This document shows, in pieces, positions 32,330 through 46,254 of a stretch of DNA of 53,333 nt. Each line of letters starts with the position of its first letter. The stretch's first letter is position 1. Both the position numbers and the translations under genes were made by a program. The notes beneath the pieces were generated by a model, which saw only the letters and a program-made list of their open reading frames with translations, had not been told where the DNA came from and made no database searches. The DNA lies in contig JALJEE010001474.1 in NCBI GenBank assembly GCA_023231475.1, positions 1 to 53,333 on the forward strand, read 5' to 3'. Source of the DNA: Seison nebaliae. Taxonomy: Eukaryota > Rotifera > Pararotatoria > Seisonacea > Seisonidae.

Positions 32330-33159
32330 AATTTCTTAATATTTTCTATTTTACCTTGATTAATTTTTGTACGATAATTTTCCAGTCAATATATTTGAAG
32401 TAATTTATTTTGATAAAAATAAAAGTTGTATTAAAGGAAATTTGTGAAATAAATGAAATTTTCATTTGAAATGATCATAATGTTTGAGGGTTATTCTTTG
32501 ATGAGTGAATTAAATAATTGATTGAATATTCCTAGAGAGATTCACGAACGACATTCACTCCAAGAATATAGATTTAGTATGCTTTATATGCAATATGAGA
32601 GATGAGAAATGGATGAGGAATAACCGGCAAAAATAGAAGCAACAAAAAAATTTAAATTAAATTTATCAAGATAAAAAGTGAACGGTGTCGATGTTGATCA
32701 CTTTTATAATCGTTTACTGTTATGAGATGATCATATAATTACAATCATTTTCTGTTTTATAGGAAAGATGTAGGAGGAACATAAAAGGAGACGTTCGTTA
32801 AATATACAATTTGAAATGAAAAAATTTAATAGTCTCACCATTAATTTAGATGGGAGGAAGAAAGGAAGGAAGGAAGGAAGGAGTATTGTGCAGATGATGT
32901 AATTCCTAGTAAAATAATAAAAATAATAAATTGATGAATAATTTCTTTGTTTTCGATCATTCAAAAAAGAAAATTAATTAGAAAATAAAATTGGTCATTT
33001 GAAATTGAGAAGTAGTAAGAAGATTGAGGAGAAATTAAATTAAAAAGAAAGATCTGAAGGAATGATTATTTTTAGTAATTTAATAGAAATGACAAAAAAA
33101 TCAGATATAGAAGAATCATGAAGGAAAGATTTAGAATGTTCATGTTCCAGAAGGAGAGA

Positions 33160-33200
<41 letters not shown>

Positions 33201-33450
33201 GAATATAAATGGAAAATTACCTATTATTCCAACAAAGATGAAAAGTTTACAAGAAAAAATAGAAAGATGGTTTTTTTTGGTTTGGCAAGAATAAAGAATT
33301 CGCTAGATTGAATTTTCAAGAGAAATGTTTCTCCCTTAAAAAAAAAGATGTCGACACAATAAGTGGAGTGTGAAGGTGGTGGAGTGAATGTATTGCATTT
33401 TTAAATATTGAATTTTATGGGACGGACTATTTCCACATTTCCTATGAACA
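32330..33450. other. Convergent intergenic region, no gene seen
   Basis: 1.1 kb between converging stops. It contains an AATAAA at 32418-32423 suited to the scavenger receptor 3' end, a GGAA-type run (about 32864-32881) and the GA/GATA microsatellite listed separately. Confidence 0.5.
33154..33199. repeat. GA/GATA microsatellite
   Basis: About 46 bp of GA repeats with a short GATA-type interruption (AGATAGATAGATAG) in the middle. Confidence 0.9.
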
Positions 33451-35799
33451 TTATATTCCATTCTTCTTCAACATCCGATCATCATAATCATGGAATTTGG
33501 ATGGCATTATGGATTTCCAACTAAATTTCTTTCTATCAATCGTTTGTTGCATCCAACTCTCTTTCAACAATTGAACGACATTTAATCGAAGATGAGGTTC
33601 GGGACGCAACATCAAAAATAATAATCGTTTCAAATCCACTGATGGTTCTCGAGCATCTTTCGGATATTTCAATCGAGCATTCACCACTTCTTTAGCGGAC
33701 GCAAATGGATTCTGTCCGAATATCAACGTATATAACGTCACACCAAGAGACCAGATATCTAATTTAGTTCCGTCATATCTAAATTGAAAAATAATAAAAT
33801 TATTGAATGGAAAAATAGAAAAAATTTAACTTTCTTCCTTGAAGTACTTCAGGTGAACAATATTCCGCTGTTCCACAAAACGAATGGAAACAACAATGGA
33901 AATCGATTCGGGAATGTTTCGTCAGATTTTCAGGGAATGTTGGATGTTGTCGAGTTTGCATCGATATTCCTGATGGAGGAGGAATAAATGAAGCCGAACC
34001 AAAATCGATGAGTTTCACTTGGAAATTACGATTGACGATAATATTCTCATCTTTAATATCTCGATGAACGATATTCACTTTCAAATGCATATACAACAAC
34101 GCCATGGCTAATTGATGGAATATGTAAGCGGCTAATGATTCTGTAATTTTTGGTCCTCGCTCAATAAATTCAAAAAGATCCATTCCATCTCCATGTCGAA
34201 CCATAACGATATCATAACCTTCTTTCGTTTCAATCAAATCAATCATTTTTACAATATTTTCGTTATGAAGTCGACGAAGTACTGCAATTTCTAATGGTTC
34301 TTTTGTCGCACGGAAATCGATAGTGGCGTAATAATTATCTGAATCGACTTCATGAAACATTTTCTTATTGAAATGTTTTTTCCGTTCATTGATGACTTGA
34401 TGGACGGATTCCTTCTCTTCTTTATTCGCATATTGAGATTGACGATAATCGAACCATCCTTGAGTTGCTACACGTTTTCTAGCGAATGATTTGATGATAT
34501 AAATCTGATTATCAGAAATAGATGTTCGTTTCGCCATATACACTTCCCCAAATGCTCCTTTTCCGATGCGTCGTAATTTCTTATAATTATTTTGTTTGGG
34601 AGGTAATTTCTGTCCCGTCTCCACTGTCAACTCATACGATGATGGATATACTAATTTGGGGAATTTTGGATGGTTATCTTTTTCTGGTTTCGTTTCGAAG
34701 ATGATTTCATTCTCCTCATCTTTATTCTGTTCGGTGACTGGTACACTGACAGCAGAAGAAGGAGAAAGTATATTATCTTCATCGTCATCATCAGAATTAA
34801 TGTAAAATTTTGCAGTATTCTCACCATCGACTACTGGTGATGATTTAGATGAATTTTTAGGATCATAATTCGGAGAGAATTTGATGGTATTAGTAGACAT
34901 AACAGGAGATGTTTGAATATTCAATTTATCCATCTCTTCAATTGGTGTGGTGGAAGTGACAGCAACTGATGTTATCATTTTGGATGGACTTGCTGAATAT
35001 ATTTTATCGTCGATTGATGATTTGACAATTATTTCCGTTTGTTCTTCGATGGGAGAAGTGTTTTGTAAAATTGGTATTGTTCCCATAATCATTTTCTCTT
35101 TGGCAACTTGAAGATATTTCTGATGTTGTTCTGATGTTCCATCATCGAGTTGATTCATCAACAATGTCGCATCACCTGGATGAACATCGTTTACATCAAC
35201 TGCACTATCAACTTCTGAATTTGGTGTAAAAGCCGGAGTGTGAAGTAATTGACTACCATCACGAATTACTTCGGTTGTTTCATCTGATGACAATTGTTTA
35301 TCATTCGATATAGGAATAATATTAGGAGAAATTTTCGATTTAACTACTGTTTCTGATGGCATAGAATTGGGAGAAATGATTTTGACAGGTGAATTCTTGA
35401 ATTTTGAGGACGGTTGAGTGGGAGATGATGATGTATTGATATTCAATTCATCAATCTCCTTCACCACATACAACGATGGAGAATGTTGAATTGGTTGATC
35501 GGAATCTTTAATATTCTTCTGTTTCTTTTGTTGTTGATCGAGAGAATTATCATCATTCAATAAACTTGAATCATCATATAATGCACTATCGTTACTACGT
35601 AATATTTCTTTCGCTTCAATGATCGTACCATTGTGTGGTGATGGAGTTGGAGTTGAATTTTTATTTGATGAACTGAAAGAATTGATCCATTCGTTCGACC
35701 AATTATCAATCGCTTTCAAAATATGAAAAGTGGTGGAATTAAGATCAATCAATAAATTATCTTCATCATCTTCTTCCTCAATCTTCGAATCCTTAAATG

Positions 35800-35835
<36 letters not shown>

Positions 35836-38569
35836 GATGATGATGATAAGTTTTTGTTAATTTATCTATACGTTTTTTCTTTTTCTTCAATTTCTGATTT
35901 TCATGAAGACCATTTGTCATCCCATTGTCGTCATGACCACTGTCATGATTATTCTGATTGTGTTGATGGAAGACGTGCATCATATAAGTGCTAAAAGAAG
36001 CCATATCTTCATGATTATTGAATAAATCACGAAAATGAAATGATTGTTGTGATGTCAATTGACCATTCTTAAGGAACAAGCCCTTCTTCACATCATCATC
36101 ATCAACAACATCATCATCATCATCATCATCGTCTTCTATTTCGTCTTTCTCTTTTCTCACCGATCCACTCTCAGATGGAGGTGTTTTGTCGAGTGTTGTG
36201 GGAGTGCGACAGATAGTATTCTTACTGCTAATCGGAGTCTGATTATCTAATTCGAAATGATGTCCATAATGTTGACGTTCTTCGTCATTCGAATTCAACA
36301 ATTTAATGTTGGAAGATAATTGAGAATCCAAAATATTATCATCAACTTCCTCGTAGTCGTTGATGACTAACATACCTCCCTTCACTAAATGATCCAATAC
36401 GACACCTAATAGATGCATTCGAACTGTACTTTTCTGTCTTTCAATCTCTTGAGATCTCATCGATGATAATGAAACGAAAGAATCAGGATGATTCTTCTTG
36501 TTTAAACTCTTCTGTTTTAATTCCTCCAAATTAACATTCGACTCTGCATATTTTCTCTCATTCGTCTCTTGAAGACGTTTGTAGGGAAGTGGTTGTTGTT
36601 GTGGTTGTTGTTGTTGATGATGAGAATGAGAATTCTTCTGAACATTATGTGAAGTGGTTTGTGGATTTCGATGTAACGGTTTCTTCATCAACTGAGAGAG
36701 ATTCCTTAATAATCCATGACCATTCTTATGGAGAATGGAAGTGGAAGAAGAAGACGATTGAATCTTCGAATGTTTAAATTGAGAATAATCTGAATTAATT
36801 GAAATCTCATGAAGATTTCCATGGTGTTCATAATTTTTCGTTTTTCCATTATTCTTCTTCATTTTCTGATCATCCTTCAATGGTTTCTTCTCATCACCAA
36901 TTCCATTTTCATCAACTTTGATGAATTGAGATAACGTCTTCTTTATTGCCACTTTCAAATCGTCGATATTCTCCATCGAATTCGATGCATGAGGAAATGC
37001 GGTGACACTTTCACATTTTTGGGAGAATGTCGAAATGTTGTTGGATTTCTCACTTTTCGATTCAACTTTTGTGATTTGTTGTTGATGGGATGAATTGGTC
37101 ATCATTAAATTGTCATGTACACTACTCGATGTCGCCGTCAATTCCATTGGATGAGTTGTGGATGTAGTGGTGGATGTTGTGTTAGTTGTGATGGTAGTAG
37201 AATTGAAAGAATCATTCGACGAATCTAAATGATAATTTCCTACCATTGAATTAGATGTATTAAAATTCGGTTTTGTCGTCGCTATATAATGAGTCGATAA
37301 GGCGGTTGTTGTTGTCGAATTATTTGATGGTAAATTGTCAGAGGCTGAAGACATTGATAAGACTGATGTGGTCGCCGGAATGAAATGGAAATTTTCGAAG
37401 AATTTTTGTTTTGCCTCTTTACTTCGAAACTTAAATTCCAAATGATGATTATGATGATAATTATGATTTGAACATGATATCACTGACGATTTTCCCTGAT
37501 GTCGTAAATGATTATTATCGAAATGAGCTAACGACGAACGTTTCACATCATCAATTTTGAGAGATTTATTCGATTTATTATGAGATATGTTCGGCAAATG
37601 TGGATGATGTTGATGATGATACGAAACAATTTTATTGATCATTGATGTTATTCCACCATGATGATTATTTGTTTGATTCGTCATCATCTTATTGTGATGA
37701 TCGTCTAATGTCTTTGAATTCACTTCAACAGATTGATGATGTTGTTGTTGGTGTTGGTGTTGTTTAAGTGATTGATTATTTGAATTCGATCCAATTGACT
37801 TCTCCAAATGTTGTTGTTGTTGTTGTTGTTGTTGTTGTGGTGGTGGTAATGGATTGTGAGTGGTTTGATTATTACTGTTATTATTCTGATGATGATTACA
37901 TGGATGTTGTGATTGTGGTCCATGCTGTTGTTGTTGATGATGATGATTATGATGATTATGATGATTGTGGTGATCATTATGATGAAAGAGTCGTTGAAAT
38001 CCATTAAATCCTCGAACAAATTTAATGATTCCATGTCGATTATGATGATGATATGGATGATCGTCGATATGAGCGTCAGCTTCATGAAAATCATCAGAAT
38101 CATAAGCAATCAAAGATTTACTATTTCTTGTCATTAATCCAGATGCGACGGACGAATTCGTCGAAGATTGTTTATTCTTCATATCTTTCTCGTTCGAATT
38201 CTTCTTCGAATTGAATTTATTTTTAAATTGATTTTGCTGTTTAATCGGTTTCAATATTTTTGAATCGTTCGATTTAGATGAAGACGATGGAGGAGCATTA
38301 CCATTCTGTGTGGTGGACGAACATTGATGAATTGATGATTTATCGAAAAGATTCGTCGTCGTAACAATTCCAACTGACGATTGGCGATCTTTTTCATTCG
38401 AAGTGATCTTCTTTTGTGATGGTACACCATTTCGTATGACGTCATCAGACTCGTATGACATCGTATCACACTTCTCTTTGTCAAAGAAGCGATCATCTCT
38501 ACGATTGGGTAGTGATAAGACGTCGATTTTTCTCTCAATCATCGTTCTGACCAATTGTGTTGTTGTCAT
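33451..38569 (-). CDS. PASK: PAS-kinase-type Ser/Thr kinase with a giant low-complexity N-terminus
   Basis: Exon 1 is 38569-33831 and exon 2 is 33778-33451. The 52-bp intron interrupts the kinase domain in phase 2, giving 1688 aa. The kinase domain starts near 1330 (IGKGAFGEVYMAK) with HRDIKDEN at ~1502-1509, IDFGSASF with DFG at ~1522, FCGTAEYCSPEVL, then WSLGVTLYTLIFGQNPF in exon 2. The wording MVRHGDGMDLFEFIERGPKI and the WSLGVTLYTL stretch match PASK ([20 protein letters not shown]) better than any other kinase. Known: PASK is a nutrient-responsive kinase gated by N-terminal PAS domains. The ~1320 residues before the kinase are Ser/Asn/His/Gln-rich (polyQ at 35801-35836 and 37811-37837, His-rich at ~37920-37985) with no PAS domain that I can see. 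An open acidic frame upstream of the ATG, preceded by TTTTTGAAG, may mark a missed 5' exon. Confidence 0.85.
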
Positions 38570-41500
38570 TGTGGGAGTTGAGGAATCATTAATTTCTTCT
38601 TGATTCTCCTCTACTTCGTCTTCAAAAAGGAAAAAAAATCAAACCAAATTAGTCATAGATAGGGAACTTGTCATTCAAATAAATATATTTAATTCAATCA
38701 ATTTATCATCAATTTTTTTATCCTCAGATCATAAACGCACATTTACACTCTCTACACGCACATTCGTATACACACATTGCCCACGACTGTGCACTACATA
38801 CAAACGAAAAGTAAATAAGGAGATTGTCGTTCTTAATTTGTATATATCTGTATCTTATTTGACGATCTCTTTCCTTCTTTCTCATTCCTATCGAAAAAAG
38901 AAGACAAAAGGAGACCAATCACGAATGTAGTTCCTAACAAGGAAAGCGAAATTATTTTACCCATCACATGTACGGCCAATGTTCCTCTTAGTAAATATCA
39001 GAACATTTACACTATTCACTCTCGACAAATAGTGTCGATAATCAGTTAACGGATGACAGCTACGACAGTAACTATTTGTCGAAGGATAAAAGCATCGACT
39101 CGATACCCAATCTCCCCACCTCCTCTATCTCTATCTGTTAGAAGTCACAGATTCGTTTGGGAAACACCTGTCAAAACTGAGAGAAATCAGAAGGCCAAAT
39201 TTATTTAACACATTAAATTGAAGAAGAAATTTTAAATTGTGTATCGGTTTAAAAAATCTAAACATTTATCTACATCAACAACATTCACCACCCACAATTA
39301 CCAATACCATGTTGGCTTGATGTCTGACCATAATGATATATAACTACCATTCATTCACTCTCTTTGGAGAACCAGGGAAAATTGATTGGGACTCCAATAA
39401 AAATATCAAGCAATTTAAACATAAAAATAAATGTTTCTGATATAAAAAAATAAAAAAAAAACAATAATCTCCGATCAAATAATTGATCAATTGATTTTGA
39501 AAATAATTGGGGAGATTAACGAGAAAAAAAAATTCTTCTCCATATCCGACCATTTCTTGGTTACATAATCGACAGACTACATTCGTCCGAGCTTTCAAAT
39601 AATCCAGAAAACCATGATTAATGAAAGAATTTTCTAATAATTTTTCACATTCATCTTGTCCAACATTATAAATATTTCATTTAAATAGCTCACCAAAAAA
39701 TTTTGAAATAACATTTCTCTTCTAAATGGTGATAAGGAAAGGAAGGAATGGTGAGAGGTGCGACAAATAGCTGATGAGAATGCTCCATGAAGACTAGACA
39801 AGACAGACTTGTAGATATCGGATATATTTCAATGAATTCGAATGGAATGGACACCACTTCTAATGATATTAATGATTTCACTTAATGAATAGGAAGTACA
39901 TGAATGATTGAAGGTTATTTAAACATAACATTGACAAAATCATAATAATTGGCATAATGTCTACACGAATAGGAGAAATAGTTAAATAGAAAAAAATTCT
40001 TGTTAGAGAAAATATTTCGAACTCACAAAGAAGAAAAGAAGAATCGAGAAATAAAAAAAAGAAGAAAGTAATTTAACTTTATATTTTATTAAGATCGGAT
40101 CACTTATTAAATATGCGACAAATGGCAAGATAATGATGCGTTCGTTCATCATTTCATTTACATAGTTTCCGTATAGTACTTCCAAACCACCTATCATTTT
40201 CAGCTAAAGGTTGAGATAATGTAATCTTATAACAAGTGATTTTGTCAAGTATCTCGGTCAGCATGCTATGTCAAGAAATGACTACCAACTACTTCATATT
40301 TCCCTTGTCTGATTTGGGAAAGAAGGGAATTCTAAGTCATTTTATACAGTCTCCTCTCCATGATGGACAATGTCAGTTATATTACAATCATCATATATTA
40401 CGTAACTCTCCTCTTATTTTGGCAAGAAAGTTAAAATTCTTCTTGCCACTCATGACTCCATGACATGACAAACATAAGGAAAAATTTATTTAACTATTCA
40501 AAAAGTATTTGAATAAATTTTAATTGAAGGATGTTCCGTCTAATACAAATCATTTAATCACGACTATACGATCCATCCATCATTTGTTCAATGAGCCAAT
40601 CTTTCTCTCATTTCCTTTCTCCTCTTAGGAATCATAAACAATTAAATTTCTACTTTTAAAATAAATTAAAAAGTAGTGTAATGAAATGAATTTCTTTGCC
40701 AACTCCACATATAAGTACTCGAGAAGATGCTAGACATCAAGTTGAAACGCCAACGCCAATGAAGTTTTTTCACATGAAGCTTCAACAAAACTGATGTGCA
40801 AGAAATTGTGAAGAAATCGCTAAAATTGAATGGAATGGAGGCGTTTTTCATATAATGATCTTTTAAAAACTAATAAAAACAAACTAATTCTCTTTAAAGA
40901 ATTCATATTATGACTATATAAATAATTCACTTGCAGAAGAATTAGTAAGGATTTTTCTATTTATATTCATCATCTAAACATAGTTATATCATGTTTACTC
41001 ATCACGCATCTTCATCGACAACTACTCGTAACAGATGCGAGAAGTCTAATCATCTAAATAACCTCCAACTCATCACGAATACGACATTGAACGTTATACG
41101 TATAAGGTGAAATGCAAAGGAGAATGCAACCTTATTTATTTGCAGAAGTAACACATTTCCTCCTCAAATCAGTTCAACAAAGTTCTGGTTAAACAGAAGT
41201 CATCATTAAAAAACAAGGAACTTAAAAAAATAGAATCAATCTTCCCACCCACTACCAAACACCTTGTTACTTTTAAAGAAAAAAGATTCACACCTACACA
41301 TAATATAAATATATTACATATAATCATTATTATTTCATCGTAAACGACAACAAAGTCAATGTTATTGTTATCGTGCCGCTATACGTAAATAAGATTTCAG
41401 GGGAAATTTATAGTAGAAACGAATATGTGAGAAATGAACACAAGGTTGTTTACTATTCTGAAAAATGAAACTCTGAAAAAAACAACTTTTTCCCTGAAGA

Positions 41501-41796
41501 ATTTGTTGTTCAAAGAAGTCGTCTAGACTCACTTTCCGATGAGTAAAATTTAAAAAATTTACGAAACACACAAATATCACGTCTTTTTTTTCTTTCAAAA
41601 ATCATCCACACTTTCTTTTCTTTTCTCTGTTTTTTTTTTCGAATAAAAGTAGAATTATTGAGATAACTAAAAAAAATTTACATAAGGTCAAAATGAGAAG
41701 TTCTAATGGAAATGATAATTACTCATTCAATAAAATGGAAACTGGAAAGAAAAATCCATCTTCGTTTTTAGAATTGGAATGAAGAAGAATTGTCTA
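38570..41796. other. Gene-poor region upstream of PASK
   Basis: No recognised gene. Possible coding fragments on the minus strand are (i) about 39668-39545, an open frame with LLENSFINHGFLDYLKART followed by VVCRLCNQEMVGYGEE, and (ii) about 40826-40743, bounded by TTTTAG and a GTCTAG donor. Neither matches a family I know. The region may hold 5' UTR exons, enhancers of PASK or an unrecognised gene. Confidence 0.35.
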
Positions 41797-42316
41797 CTAA
41801 CTCTCTGTAAGATTACGACGAGTGATTCCTTCTTCAGTACCATGCGTTTCCCTCTTACGCTTCGCATCACTACCATTGGTAATGGAAGGACGAATGATGT
41901 TGAAGCTTGTGCTTAAAATTTCATAAAGTTTCTGAATTTCCAAATCTTTCAAATCTTTCGGCTTCTGAGAGGAGAGAATATGAGACAGTTCATATTCATA
42001 CCAAAAGTTCAATGATCTGATCGATATGATTTGTACGAATCCCATTAACATTTTCGAATTGATGAGATTTCTCGGTAAACGACATTGTCGAATTGCATAG
42101 ATTTCATTAAAAAAGTGACGAAGGAATATGATTGCCGTCCTATGATCCATCGACACATGATTTCTTAACGAAATTTCTTTATTGTTCTGAAAGATATTCA
42201 TTTAACAGTTTATTGGAATTTTCAAATTCAGTTGTTTTTTTTAAGAAACATATTAATTAGATTAGAGATGAATAAATTGAATTATTAACGTTCTTGTGTA
42301 ATTGAATGATTGCCAT
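41797..42316 (-). CDS. Small unknown protein, two exons
   Basis: Exon 1 is 42316-42290 (MAIIQLHKN) and exon 2 is 42186-41797, with a 103-bp phase-0 intron ending in ATCTTTCAG, giving 138 aa. I do not recognise it. It has a predicted helical, Arg/Leu/Ile-rich body (MDHRTAIIFLRHFFNEIYAI, SLNFWYEYELSHILSS) and a basic, charged tail (SDAKRKRETHGTEEG) that could be a nuclear signal. No signal peptide or clear membrane segment is seen. An in-frame stop lies just upstream of the chosen ATG. The GTTAGT overlapping the stop could also be a donor, in which case the gene continues further down the strand. Confidence 0.45.
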
Positions 42317-45300
42317 TTTAGATAAACGTACAAATTATCCACGGAGACGAGTAGTTATCCAAGTGAGAATAGAACAGACAAGCTAATAGAACAATGTGAT
42401 CAGTTGAAATTAAAAAATTTCATAAGTGAAGAACTGAAAAGAGATTTCTAATGTAATCAAACAAAAAAAAATAATTATATTATCTCTCGAAAATGCATTT
42501 ATATCGATGATATAGTGTGACGGGAGAATGAGATGAATTCAAATGTTCATATTGAAGAGAAGGGAAAAGAAGCAAAAAAAAATTATTCGTCTAGACAATT
42601 TTTAACGGTGATCGTGCGCGCTCTCAAGATCATGCTTTAAAAATAAACTCTTATTCTTTAAGATGAAAAGAATATGGGGAAATTTTATTATTCGCTTCAT
42701 CGACCTTCCTTCAACACCATTATGTTTAACTCTCCACTCCAATTTACCAGTTCATTCAATATCGTGTATCATGTGAAAGGAAAAGTGTTTTCTTAAAGCA
42801 TATCAGTTTCCCATAATTAAAAATTCTTTCTTTCTCATGTGTGAGGTGTGTTTTCATTCTTTCAACTAATTTTCTCCATATTCTTTTTCATCCATCCGAT
42901 AAATATTCTCACAGAATTGCGTAATCAAGTTATGCAATTCGCAACATATTATGAATGAATGAAACTTCCTCTACAATCAATATCTGCATAACAACAATAT
43001 ATATAATAATGACGAGAATCATGTTGTTTGAATACGTGAATGAAGACGAACAAATAAAAAAGTCTATTCACAAATTATTAGGACGGATTCTATTGAGAGA
43101 ATTGTATATGTTACCTTGGTATGTGATTCGTATTAATAAGTAGTACTGTTTGGCGAGAGTGAGGGAGTTGGTGGGAGGAAAAAGAAATTTAAGAACGAGA
43201 AGTGGTAGAATGAGTCGAATGACTAAATAAGAAATACAGAGAGAGAATTCCAAATTTATTATTTCGTGATTGTTCTCCCAATACTTTTTCTCCAATTACT
43301 GTCTTATTCCTCAATTTCTGGTTTGAACCAACGTGAAATAGGTCAACCAAATTGGAAATAAGAACGACGACGTTATACCGACGAAATGAGAATTTTCTGT
43401 CTCAAATGATTTTAAAGGAATTCGTTATCTCCAAATTATTATTTCCCTTCATCTCCCCCACTTTCACTTATCGATTTGAAGAATGATTTCTTTCGATAAG
43501 TACGGTACATCGTTCGATAGTGAAATTCATCTATCCTCCGCCGAACTGAAGAGGAAACTAAAGCAGCTCTTGTGAGTATGTTCTCTCCCCGTATGTCTAC
43601 GAAATCTTTTCGATGAGTCGTGAAAGATAACATGAAGTAGTTGTAGTTTCAGTAGAAGAAGATTGAAGATGGTGAAAGCGAACTCTAGAGAAGCGATTAA
43701 CCGATTTCTTCGAATGATTTTCATTATACAATATCGGTCCTTCTCTTCCTCCACCAAATCATGATCGTTAAATACATAAATATTTCTATGGAAAGGAAAG
43801 ATGGAGGGAGTCCCCTCTATCACATTAACTTACTAATTCATTCTCTTAACAGAAAAAATAATGAAATGACTTGAACAGAATATAATGAATGAGAGATACA
43901 GATGAAAAAAGAAGAAAAACCACAAACCGAACATCTCTTTACTGAACTAATAATAGTTTGTAGTACATATCATCTTTCTACAACTCTCCTCGATACACCT
44001 CTTACTTCGTACATGTACCACGAACGCGATGGTGAATCGACATGTTGAATGGGCTCTGTTTATTCGTCAGAGAGTATAAGAAGATGTAACAATGAATTTC
44101 ATTCATTCATTCATCCATCATCCTCCACCTCCTCTACCCCCAAATTTAACATGAAAAGAGAATATAAATTCTTTTCCATTCAGAGAAATTATGAGAACGG
44201 ATGGAAAGGGCAAACCGAGTTTCAGAAAAATCGACAGAACGCAATCATCATTTCCTTTAAAAATTGCATTCGCTACCTAAGCAAATATAAAGGTGGCATG
44301 TCGAAGGTTTAGTTGATTAACTATCGAGAATCACCCCCTTCTTATGTCAACGAAACGAGGCGGCGAGATTGTAACACAGGATATTCCCATCGATTCATAA
44401 CGACTGTTTATCGTTTATTGGTCCATCGTACAAATATCCTTCCTTGTATTTATAGATATCGACTTATTATTAATAATTTCTCATCTATTAGTACTTATCA
44501 CGAAAATCGTTGCAACATAATGATGAAACAAATACGAATAAATAAAAACATTTTCTTCGACAAATATGAAATTTTCAATTTTTTGTCAAGTAAGATGTTT
44601 CGATGCAATAATTCATCGTTGAAAGATGATGTTTACTAAAATTTTTTGATGGGTTTCCTCTTCAATTTCGTAAAATACGTTGAAACTTACTCTAAACTCT
44701 TAAAGAGTAAATGAGATAAGTTTAGATGAGTCATCATACATGAGTTATCTTACATTGTTCCCATGACACACAACTCAAACTTGGTAATTGTTTGGTAATT
44801 GGAGGTCAATTTTGTTTGCTAAAGAACAGTTCACATTAGTCGAATTTGCGCAATTCAACAAATGTTTCTTTATAGTTTTGTTACACCTTCCTCTCTTTAG
44901 CGATGAGAAGTTACTGAAAAATAGAAAGATTGTTGAACGAAAACTCTCTTTTTTCCCTATCAATTATTAATATATCATCTGATGCAACAGATGGAAATAA
45001 AAAGTTATTTAAAATTAAATAGAAAGTGAATAGAAGAAACGAATTTTTTGTGAAATTATCAGGAAATTCCTCTTTCCGATGAAGTGTCTATTTTTTCTAT
45101 ATACCAAAAGAAAATTCTTCCTTAAGCTATATTATGCAATTTTATGTAGATATGTTATGTTGTTCTCATATTGTGGAAGAGGCATTATGTGTTATTTCTT
45201 TTTTCTTTTTGCCATCTCTCTTTTGTTTTCCTTATTTTCACATTCTTTTTGCCTTACCGGTTTTCTTTTTCGATAACATAACGGAAGAAATATGATACGT

Positions 45301-46254
45301 ATCGTACATCGAGTGAAACATTTATTTTCATTCAGCTGATTCCATTTATGATTCATTTGTTTTATTGGATTATAATTTACTTCCTTCACTTTTTGACCTA
45401 GCGTGACGGATGTTCTGACCGTGATATTACAAATGACTTTCCTTCGAAATAATTATCATTATATTTATAATTCTTCAGTTCTGTTTATTTCAGATGACTT
45501 GTCAAGCTTCGTCCCAAACTTTGTGTTTTCTATGGAAGAATGATTTTTATTTTTTCAATTCATTTTTATTCGTTCATCAAAATAAAAATATTAATGAATT
45601 GTCGAAAATTCTATACGAGCAACACAAATTGAACCACTTAGGAAAAGGTCATTTAACAAAAGTACTACCAATAATTCTCCAGTCATTTATACTTTTTTTA
45701 CTTAATTTAATATCTAACCTGAAGCATTCAAAGCACTAATTCAAATAATAAACGAATCATAATGGAACACACAGATTATAAACTGATAACTAACTATATA
45801 AAGGTTTTGCTGTAATTAACTTGACTTTCCCAGGGGGATATATTGAAGGTATCGTAAAAGAAGTGCTATTACTAAAATGTGAAAGAATTCTAATAAATTG
45901 TTTTGGATACAACTTGTTATGATATAGGAAATTGAACGTTAAATATTAATTTCATTTGTCCCTCTAAAGAAGTTTTGATTATTTCCCAATTCGAAAATAT
46001 ATATTGGTCATGTACCGCGAGAGAAAATTCGGAATTTTTGTAAAAAATATTATTAAAAATTAATATATTAAAATAAAATGGAATAATTAAACAAGAATTA
46101 ATCTATTGGAGATGGATTGGAGATAAACTAAATCGGATTGAAAAAAAGGAAATACGTTAAAATTTAAAGAATTTAACAACAACAGTCATTGAAGTACGTT
46201 TGCCACATTTAGTCAATCATATTTGATAAAAGAAATTGACAAAACTTTTCTAAT
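42317..46254. other. Gene-poor region, 3.9 kb
   Basis: No recognised gene. Candidates too weak to call: 43439-43823 (-), overlapping open frames in somewhat GC-richer sequence; 44049-44639 (+), an open frame of ~195 codons with one internal TAG at 44310-44312; and 45494-45739 (+), an 81-codon frame preceded by a good acceptor (TTTATTTCAG). The rest is AT-rich. It may contain regulatory DNA for the flanking genes. Confidence 0.4.

Noticed and set aside
35797-36250. Plus-strand ORFs rich in Val, Asp and Ile opposite PASK (also at 37768-38137)
   Set aside because: They are antisense shadows of CAA/CAT-type repeats in the PASK coding strand.
41368-41598. Minus-strand 76-codon ORF (VSLDDFFEQQILQGK...)
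   Set aside because: It has protein-like wording in part but no start, acceptor or donor that gives a consistent gene, and no family match.
45494-45739. 81-codon plus-strand ORF after a good acceptor
   Set aside because: No partner exon or family match was found; listed only as a weak candidate in the region entry.
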